The notes beneath the pieces are model-generated. The model worked only from the letters and a program-made list of their open reading frames with translations. It was not told where the DNA came from and did not search any database. Positions 1 through 3,955 of a stretch of DNA of 6,485 bases are shown one piece after another. The position numbers and the translations under genes were made by a program. The stretch is from positions 549 to 7,033 of the forward strand of contig VYDD01000374.1 of the NCBI GenBank assembly GCA_009843625.1, in the 5' to 3' direction. This DNA is from Gammaproteobacteria bacterium. GTDB lineage: Bacteria; Gemmatimonadota; Gemmatimonadetes; Longimicrobiales; Gaopeijiaceae. Positions within the stretch are counted from its first letter, which is position 1, and every line of letters starts with the position of its first letter.

Positions 1-218
1 TCCCCATCTGCCCCGGATCCGGCGAGTGACCATCCCGAAAGGTGGTCCGGAATGCAGTCGCCCCCCGCGGCCGCAAGCAGGGCGCGAAAGGCCACCGCCC
101 GGTCCGGGATGCCCTCCGCCACGACCCGCTCGATGTCCTCATCCCGGGCCGGAATCCCCGCCGCACGCAGGTTCGCCCGCAGACCCGCGACGGCGAGATC
201 CCTATCGCGCGAAGACAC
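1..218 (-). CDS. hypothetical protein, N-terminal part (runs off the left edge)
   Basis: The minus strand stays open from a GTG at 216-218 to the window edge, giving 72 codons and no stop. The peptide begins MSSRDRDLAVAGLRANLRAA and continues with helical, Ala/Arg/Leu-rich sequence (GIPARDEDIERVV, then DRAVAFRALLAAAGGD). Third codon positions are strongly G/C, as expected for real coding sequence in this GC-rich genome. The start overlaps the end of proline dehydrogenase by 17 nt, which suggests a two-gene transcript with translational coupling. The ribosome site is weak (GGGA about 13 nt upstream), so the exact start is uncertain. I do not recognise the family. A helical N-terminal segment before a larger enzyme domain, such as an amidase, is possible but cannot be shown from 72 residues. 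Confidence 0.6.
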   Translation of the reverse strand, partial: MSSRDRDLAVAGLRANLRAAGIPARDEDIERVVAEGIPDRAVAFRALLAAAGGDCIPDHLSGWSLAGSGADG

Positions 219-1122
219 TGCGGACGACGAATCCCAGGTTGGCGGGCCGCTCCGCCAGGCGACGCATGTACCACGGGTACCAGTGCGGACCGTAGCTGAT
301 GAGAACCCGCACCGGAATCCCGCGCCGCCTCAGTGCGAGCTGCTCGCGCGCCCTGATCCCGTAGAGCATCTGCACTTCGAACGCATCGCCGGGCAGTCCC
401 ATCTTCCGTGCCTCCTCCAGGATGCGGCCGAGCAAGACGGTGTCGTGGGTTGCGATGCCGTGGGGCGCGGCCGGATTCGCGTCTTCGAGCATGAGCCGGG
501 TCAGGACCATGAAGTTCTCGTCCACATCCGGTTTGCGGGGCCAGGCGATGTCGGCGGGTTCCTGATAGGCGCCTTTCACCAGCCGCAGGCGGGCCCCCAG
601 CGAGAGCAGCCGCTCCACATCCGCGGCCGTACGGTACAGGTACGCCTGCACGCACAGACCGAGGTCGGGATATCGAGCCAGCGTGGCGGTGAAGATGTCC
701 AGCGTCTCGTCGACGTACGGCGATGCCTCCATGTCCACCCACAGGACGTCCCCCTGAGCCGCGGCCGCCGCCGCCAGCCGCTCCAGATTGGCCTGCGCCA
801 CTTCCGGGCCCAGGTCCTGGCCGAGCTGGGTCAACTTGATGGAGATCTGGCTGGGCAGTTGCTCCGCCGCGATGCGCTCAAGCAAGCCCAGGTAATGCAG
901 CACGACCTTCTCGATCTCGTCGCGGTCCGTGAGGGCTTCGCCGAGCTTCGTGAATACCGTCGAGATGTCGTGCTCGGCGAGCCCCCGCGCTGCCTCAAGC
1001 GCCGCGCCGGCGGTCTCCCCGGGCATGAAGCGCGAGACCGCCCGGCGCGCAAACGCGCGGCGCCGCATCTGGCGCTCCATCCATGCGTTCTCGGAGGCCC
1101 AGAGCAGAACCTGGCGCAGCAT
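202..1122 (-). CDS. Proline dehydrogenase (FAD-dependent, monofunctional)
   Basis: This enzyme oxidises L-proline to delta1-pyrroline-5-carboxylate, passing electrons through FAD to the respiratory quinone pool; it is the first step of proline catabolism. The 306-residue product matches the length of stand-alone PRODH enzymes (about 300 aa, Thermus type) rather than the long bifunctional PutA. The motifs of the beta8/alpha8 barrel occur in order: ISIKLTQLG (93-101), WVDMEASPYVDET (128-140), CVQAYLYR (157-164), RLVKGAYQEP (180-189), IATHD (223-227), FEVQMLYGIR (248-257) and the C-terminal YGPHWYPWYMRRLAERPAN (277-295), whose Arg pair 287/288 fits the proline-carboxylate ligands. The frame stays open upstream to 1314, but the ATG at 1120-1122 is chosen because GGAG lies 6 nt before it, a promoter lies further upstream, and the extension is low-complexity Arg-rich. 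The downstream partial gene overlaps by 17 nt. No P5C dehydrogenase is visible in the window. Confidence 0.94.
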   Translation of the reverse strand: MLRQVLLWASENAWMERQMRRRAFARRAVSRFMPGETAGAALEAARGLAEHDISTVFTKLGEALTDRDEIEKVVLHYLGLLERIAAEQLPSQISIKLTQLGQDLGPEVAQANLERLAAAAAAQGDVLWVDMEASPYVDETLDIFTATLARYPDLGLCVQAYLYRTAADVERLLSLGARLRLVKGAYQEPADIAWPRKPDVDENFMVLTRLMLEDANPAAPHGIATHDTVLLGRILEEARKMGLPGDAFEVQMLYGIRAREQLALRRRGIPVRVLISYGPHWYPWYMRRLAERPANLGFVVRSVFAR

Positions 1123-1124
1123 GG

Positions 1125-1187
1125 CTAGCTCCGCTCCGGTGTGCGCCCGCGACGAGATCGCGGCTCGGGGTCGGCTTCGTCGGGCAT
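1125..1187 (-). CDS. Possible 20-codon upstream ORF in the proline dehydrogenase leader
   Basis: Downstream of the predicted promoter an ATG at 1185-1187 is preceded by AGGGAG with an 8-nt spacer, a better ribosome site than that of many full genes here. The ORF encodes 20 residues starting MPDEADPEP and ending TPERS, then TAG at 1125-1127, just 2 nt before the proline dehydrogenase ATG. Four of the 20 residues are proline (positions 2, 7, 9, 17). The layout would allow terminating ribosomes to reinitiate on proline dehydrogenase. In GC-rich DNA a short Pro/Arg-rich ORF can arise by chance, so the coding call is tentative. No attenuator hairpin was identified. Confidence 0.3.
   Translation of the reverse strand: MPDEADPEPRSRRGRTPERS
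1129..1132 (-). promoter_or_regulatory. Ribosome binding site that fixes the proline dehydrogenase start
   Basis: On the minus strand GGAG lies 6 nt before the ATG at 1120-1122. A second GGAG sits just upstream at 1134-1137. This supports the short 306-aa product over the 370-aa extended frame that could begin at 1314. Confidence 0.6.
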
Positions 1188-1222
1188 TCCGTTTTCTCCC
1201 TGATGTGGCACGAGAGTGAGGC

Positions 1223-1251
1223 AGTATACCCGGCCCGGTCAGGTCGGCCAA
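1223..1251 (-). promoter_or_regulatory. Sigma70-type promoter for proline dehydrogenase
   Basis: Reading the minus strand, TTGGCC (1246-1251; 4 of 6 matches to TTGACA) is followed after exactly 17 nt by TATACT (1223-1228; 5 of 6 matches to TATAAT). The A/T-rich -10 stands out in a very GC-rich spacer. Transcription would begin near 1216, giving a leader of about 94 nt before the ATG. The -35 box is one arm of an inverted repeat. Confidence 0.65.
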
Positions 1252-1269
1252 GTTGGTTGGCCGTGACCG
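1236..1269. repeat. Imperfect inverted repeat, candidate operator
   Basis: The left arm is CGGTCA (1236-1241) plus CGGCCAA (1245-1251). The right arm is TTGGCCG (1257-1263) plus TGACCG (1264-1269). This gives 13 complementary base pairs, with a 3-nt bulge (GGT, 1242-1244) on the left and a 5-nt centre (GTTGG). The left inner arm coincides with the -35 box of the proline dehydrogenase promoter and the left outer arm falls in its spacer, so a bound regulator would block RNA polymerase. Its position between divergent genes is typical of a shared operator. A regulator gene is not visible in the window. Confidence 0.45.
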
Positions 1270-1290
1270 TCGCCCTCTTCCTCGACCGCC

Positions 1291-1319
1291 TGGAGCAGAG
1301 GCTGGCCTCGGCATAGGTT
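1291..1319 (+). promoter_or_regulatory. Weak candidate promoter for the creatininase-family gene
   Basis: TAGGTT (1314-1319) fits the TAnnnT form of a -10 box and ends 6 nt before the ATG at 1326, the spacing seen in leaderless transcripts. The hexamer 17 nt upstream (TGGAGC, 1291-1296) is a poor -35. No better-spaced candidate was seen between the inverted repeat and the start codon, and the gene has only a weak G-rich ribosome site, so leaderless initiation is possible but unproven. Confidence 0.2.
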
Positions 1320-1325
1320 GGGGCC

Positions 1326-2090
1326 ATGCTCAAGACACAGCTCCTCGAAGAGATGACCTGGCCCGAGGTGGAACGGGCTCTGGCCGGCGGGTTCACCTCG
1401 GTCGTGGTGGCCGTGGGTGCCATCGAGCAGCACGGCAGGCACCTGCCGCTGCTGGTGGACGCGGCGCGCGGCGACCGGCTCGCCTTCGAGGTGGCGCGCC
1501 GTCTGGGGCGTAGCCTTGTTGGCCCCACGATTCGGGTGGGATGCTCCGAGCACCACATGGGCTTCCCGGGCACGATTTCGGTGAGCACGGATACCCTCAG
1601 GGCGATCTGCCTGGACTATGTGGAAAGCCTAGCGCGCCACGGCTTCCGCGCCGTGTACCTTGTGCCGTCCCATGGAGGCAACTTCGCGCCCCTGGCGGCC
1701 ATGCTGGACGAACTCCGGGCCGCCGGCGCCCCCGATTGCGCGGTGCACGCATATACCGACCTGCTCGAGTTCGTGGGGCTGTGGCAGGGTGCGGTGCGGG
1801 AGGTGGCCCCCGGCCTCACCGATCGCGTGGGCGGTCACGCCGACATCGCCGAGAGTTCGGAGATGCTCTGCATCCGCCCCGACCTTGTGCGGGCGGAGCT
1901 GGCCGAGGCGGGATATGTGGGGGGATTCGACGCGGCGCTGGCCGAGCGGATATTTGGAGAGGGGCTGCGAGCGGTCACCTCGAACGGCGTGCTGGGGGAC
2001 CCGCGCGGGATGAGCCGCGAGATCGGGGAGCGGTGCATCGCCCGCGCGGCCGAAGGCATCGCGGCGGCGTTCCGGGCGGGAAGGAGGTGA
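1326..2090 (+). CDS. Creatininase-family amidohydrolase
   Basis: This is a 254-residue cytoplasmic metal-dependent amidohydrolase of the creatininase family, which hydrolyses cyclic or linear amides; its own substrate cannot be read from sequence. Family motifs are in order: GAIEQHGRHLPLLVD (31-45) giving metal ligands Glu34, His36 and Asp45, the same numbers as in Pseudomonas creatininase; HHMGFPGTISV (76-86); SHGGN (115-119) with ligand His116; GGHADIAESSEM (169-180) with the conserved Glu176; and GVLGDPRGMS (221-230) near the C-terminus. In true creatininase the His motif reads HYEN, with the Glu as a ligand. Here that position is Gly118, as in other family branches (MftE-like, ArfB-like), so creatinine itself is not the safest substrate guess. 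The start is fixed by an in-frame TAG at 1314-1316. The gene is transcribed divergently from proline dehydrogenase, hinting at a shared amino-acid or nitrogen catabolic role. Confidence 0.9.
   Translation: MLKTQLLEEMTWPEVERALAGGFTSVVVAVGAIEQHGRHLPLLVDAARGDRLAFEVARRLGRSLVGPTIRVGCSEHHMGFPGTISVSTDTLRAICLDYVESLARHGFRAVYLVPSHGGNFAPLAAMLDELRAAGAPDCAVHAYTDLLEFVGLWQGAVREVAPGLTDRVGGHADIAESSEMLCIRPDLVRAELAEAGYVGGFDAALAERIFGEGLRAVTSNGVLGDPRGMSREIGERCIARAAEGIAAAFRAGRR
2083..2088 (+). promoter_or_regulatory. Perfect Shine-Dalgarno sequence with no credible gene behind it
   Basis: The last codons of the creatininase-family gene (AGG AGG TGA) create GGAGGT, a perfect match to the 16S anti-Shine-Dalgarno sequence, at the exact place where a tightly coupled downstream gene would need it. 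The sequence that follows is the 3' end of an oppositely oriented gene. The only ORF available, from GTG at 2101 (69 codons, 12-nt spacer), lies antisense to the kinase and has no recognisable features. Confidence 0.35.
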
Positions 2091-2119
2091 AAAAAGCAGC
2101 GTGGGACCAGATCACCCCA
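2090..2119 (-). terminator. Weak possible intrinsic terminator after the kinase gene
   Basis: On the minus strand, just past the kinase stop, TGGG (2116-2119) can pair with CCCA (2102-2105) around a 10-nt loop, and a run of six T follows after 6 nt (2095 down to 2090). The stem is only 4 bp and the spacer is long, so termination would be inefficient at best. It lies in the 33-bp gap between convergent genes, where a terminator would be expected. Confidence 0.2.
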
Positions 2120-2123
2120 AGGC

Positions 2124-2951
2124 TCAGCGACGAACAGAGCGAACAGCCGCTTCCGGTCCTCGGGACGCGCTCGCAACGGAAAACATCTCGTCGACACTAT
2201 CCAGCTTGCTCTGCAATTCGCCCGGACTGAAGGCACGGTCATCCGCTGTTGGGTCTGACTCGACCAGGTATCGGCCCAGGAAGTCGTTTCTCAGAACTTC
2301 AAAGACGTAACGGTCCCGAAGTTGCAGTTCCTCGTACCCGACGCATTCCAACAGTCCCTTCAGCGAACGCGCAATGCCCAGGTAGTCAATGGGATCCCCG
2401 TGTCCCGCCGGCTTGAAATCCATGACTCTAAACTGCACGTCTCCTTTGAGATTGTACCGTGGGCGTGCTACCAGCACATTGTCCGCGTGAATGTCTCCGT
2501 GAATCATGCCGCGCTGCTCGAGCTCAAAGAGCAAACCAAACATGGCACTCAGGAATTGCTCGATAAACCGCAGCTCCACGTTCCCCCGATTGGCCCTGAT
2601 GTACTGTTCCAGCGACGTGCCCCTTACGTACTGGCGGACAAACACCACGAACTCGCGCCCCAACACGGGATCTTCCCAGGATCGCACATCCAGATGCGGG
2701 ACGACGCATGGATTCTCCAGAACATTCGCCTTCCTGGCTTCCTCGAGGTAGACGTCCGGCTCGTTTTGATACGCAGGAAGATTCTCTACTGGTACGAACT
2801 TGAATGCCAGGTCACCATCTATGTGGGCCGCATGTGCACGGTATACACGACCGATTGCCCCCGTACCGATGTGCTCCACTACTCTGTGGTTCGGAAAGAA
2901 TGGAAAAGTCTTTCCCAGGAAGTGCTCTTCGGGAGGAAGGTGTTCTGACAC
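2124..2951 (-). CDS. Protein-kinase-fold protein (Ser/Thr kinase-like, minimal activation segment)
   Basis: This 275-residue soluble protein has no signal peptide or membrane segment. The N-lobe has a perfect glycine loop, IGTGAIGRVYRA (28-39, GxGxxGxV), the ATP-anchoring Lys51 in LAFKF, and a helix C glutamate at 70 or 71. The hinge region is followed by the catalytic loop HGDIHADNVLV (151-161) with Asp153 and Asn158, and by MDFK (177-180) in place of DFG. The Arg of HRD is Gly152. Only about 8 residues separate DFK from Asp189 (IDYLGIARSLKGLL, the helix F equivalent), so the activation loop and APE motif are essentially absent and the C-lobe is short. HGDxHxxN also occurs in aminoglycoside and choline kinases, so a small-molecule substrate is possible. 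The start is a GTG 13 nt after the glycosyltransferase stop. An in-frame TGA upstream leaves no earlier start; the ribosome site is weak. The gene is the last of the three-gene series and its GC is lower than in the left part of the window. Confidence 0.82.
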   Translation of the reverse strand: MSEHLPPEEHFLGKTFPFFPNHRVVEHIGTGAIGRVYRAHAAHIDGDLAFKFVPVENLPAYQNEPDVYLEEARKANVLENPCVVPHLDVRSWEDPVLGREFVVFVRQYVRGTSLEQYIRANRGNVELRFIEQFLSAMFGLLFELEQRGMIHGDIHADNVLVARPRYNLKGDVQFRVMDFKPAGHGDPIDYLGIARSLKGLLECVGYEELQLRDRYVFEVLRNDFLGRYLVESDPTADDRAFSPGELQSKLDSVDEMFSVASASRGPEAAVRSVRR

Positions 2952-2964
2952 CGGGACGGGGAGC

Positions 2965-3942
2965 CTATTCCGCTCGGGACCGAGGATTCAAGTATTCGAT
3001 TGCTCCGCCATCGAAATACCACTGGATCCGGCGGATCACTTCTTCCGCAGTAATCATGTCCATGCAACGAGGCAGGTTGCCCACAACATCCACGCAGAGT
3101 TCGTCAGGCCCATCCTTGTAGTCTCCATCGCCCAGCGGGACCGTTCGCGACTTCCAGCATCCCCCGTTGTCGCAGCACAGCAGCGCACCGACGGTGTGAA
3201 TGAACTGGTGGTGCGGGTAGGCCTCCCAGTGAGGTGGCTCGCGGCCGCCGGCCACGACGACGCACGGGCGGTTCCTGGGCATGCCGGGTTTCACTTCTAC
3301 CGCCGCGGCCAGGTGCATCGGCAGACTGATCGGCGTCACGACGCCCTGCGCGTGATACATGAGCCGTACGAGTTGGCGAAGGGTGGTTTGTCCCCTCATG
3401 TCGACGACCCCGTCCAGCGGCGGATGATGATGGCCCGACTCCCCGATCTGGACGAACTCCACGCGGCCTCTGAAATGATCGACGACGGCCTGGTACCGTT
3501 TCGGATCCCACCACTTGATCGTGTAGTCGAACTTGCCTCCGGCGTCGATCATCCAGAACGGGGTGGACTCCCCGTGAGCCGCCTGCACGCGGGAGAACCA
3601 CTCCTTCTCACCATCCGAAATGTGAATGTCTCCCTTGAACGCCCCCGGCTCGATCCGAAGTCCCAGCTGCTCGTTCAGGTAGTGGATGAAGCCGTGCAGG
3701 AAGTGATAGGGCGTTTGGTTGCTCTGATGGATCAGCGGGTAGTGGCAGTCCACGACTTCCACGTCCGGATCGTCCTCATTCAACCGTACGAGGTACGGGT
3801 TGTTCTCCCACAGCGCGGGACAGGAAGTGCGGACATCGGTCAGGAAACGTTCGGGATAGCACCTGTGGAGGTCGCGGACCGCGGCGGTGAGCATCACGAT
3901 GTCGCCCGGCGACTGAAAGTTCCTGAGTATCAGCTTGCGCAT
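2965..3942 (-). CDS. Glycosyltransferase family 9 / heptosyltransferase-like protein with Cys finger
   Basis: This 325-residue cytoplasmic GT-B-type enzyme is expected to transfer a sugar, in the best-known relatives ADP-heptose, to an acceptor. The N-terminal domain opens with LILRNFQSPGDIVMLTAAVR (4-23), the GT9 'GD-(V/I)-x-x-T' entry motif. HYPLIHQSNQTPYHFLHGF (67-85) follows. The C-terminal nucleotide-sugar domain holds WWDPKRYQAVVDHF (144-157), VQIGESGHHHPPLDGVVDMRG (in 164-184) and the GT9 hallmark TPISLPMHLAAAV (203-215, equivalent to DSgpMHlAaA). AGGREPPHWEAYP (231-243) comes next, then Cys256, 257, 262, 283 and 293 (CCDNGGCWKSR ... LCV ... PRCMDMITAEEVIRRI). The cysteine spacing resembles a metal finger, and autotransporter heptosyltransferases of the TibC type carry an iron finger in this part of the fold. 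ATG at 3942 lies 13 nt after the metalloprotease stop, so the two are very likely co-transcribed, suggesting the exported product as acceptor. LPS or other acceptors remain possible. Confidence 0.82.
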   Translation of the reverse strand: MRKLILRNFQSPGDIVMLTAAVRDLHRCYPERFLTDVRTSCPALWENNPYLVRLNEDDPDVEVVDCHYPLIHQSNQTPYHFLHGFIHYLNEQLGLRIEPGAFKGDIHISDGEKEWFSRVQAAHGESTPFWMIDAGGKFDYTIKWWDPKRYQAVVDHFRGRVEFVQIGESGHHHPPLDGVVDMRGQTTLRQLVRLMYHAQGVVTPISLPMHLAAAVEVKPGMPRNRPCVVVAGGREPPHWEAYPHHQFIHTVGALLCCDNGGCWKSRTVPLGDGDYKDGPDELCVDVVGNLPRCMDMITAEEVIRRIQWYFDGGAIEYLNPRSRAE

Positions 3943-3955
3943 TGGCTGGCTGTTC

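Noticed and set aside
52..1128. Long plus-strand ORF (358 codons) opposite proline dehydrogenase
   Set aside because: It is antisense to a gene with clear family motifs, its product has no recognisable domain, and long antisense frames are normal in GC-rich DNA.
1123..1314. 64-residue N-terminal extension of proline dehydrogenase
   Set aside because: The extension is Arg/Pro-rich without family similarity, contains the predicted promoter, and the internal ATG at 1122 has a well-placed GGAG.
2101..2310. 69-codon plus-strand ORF after the perfect Shine-Dalgarno sequence
   Set aside because: The spacer of 12 nt is long, the product is low-information Ser/Arg-rich, and it is antisense to the kinase C-terminus. 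A real gene cannot be excluded but is not supported.
2124..2951. Aminoglycoside phosphotransferase as the identity of the kinase-like gene
   Set aside because: HGDxHxxN fits, but the perfect GxGxxGxV loop and N-lobe spacing are those of Ser/Thr kinases, and nothing nearby suggests resistance.
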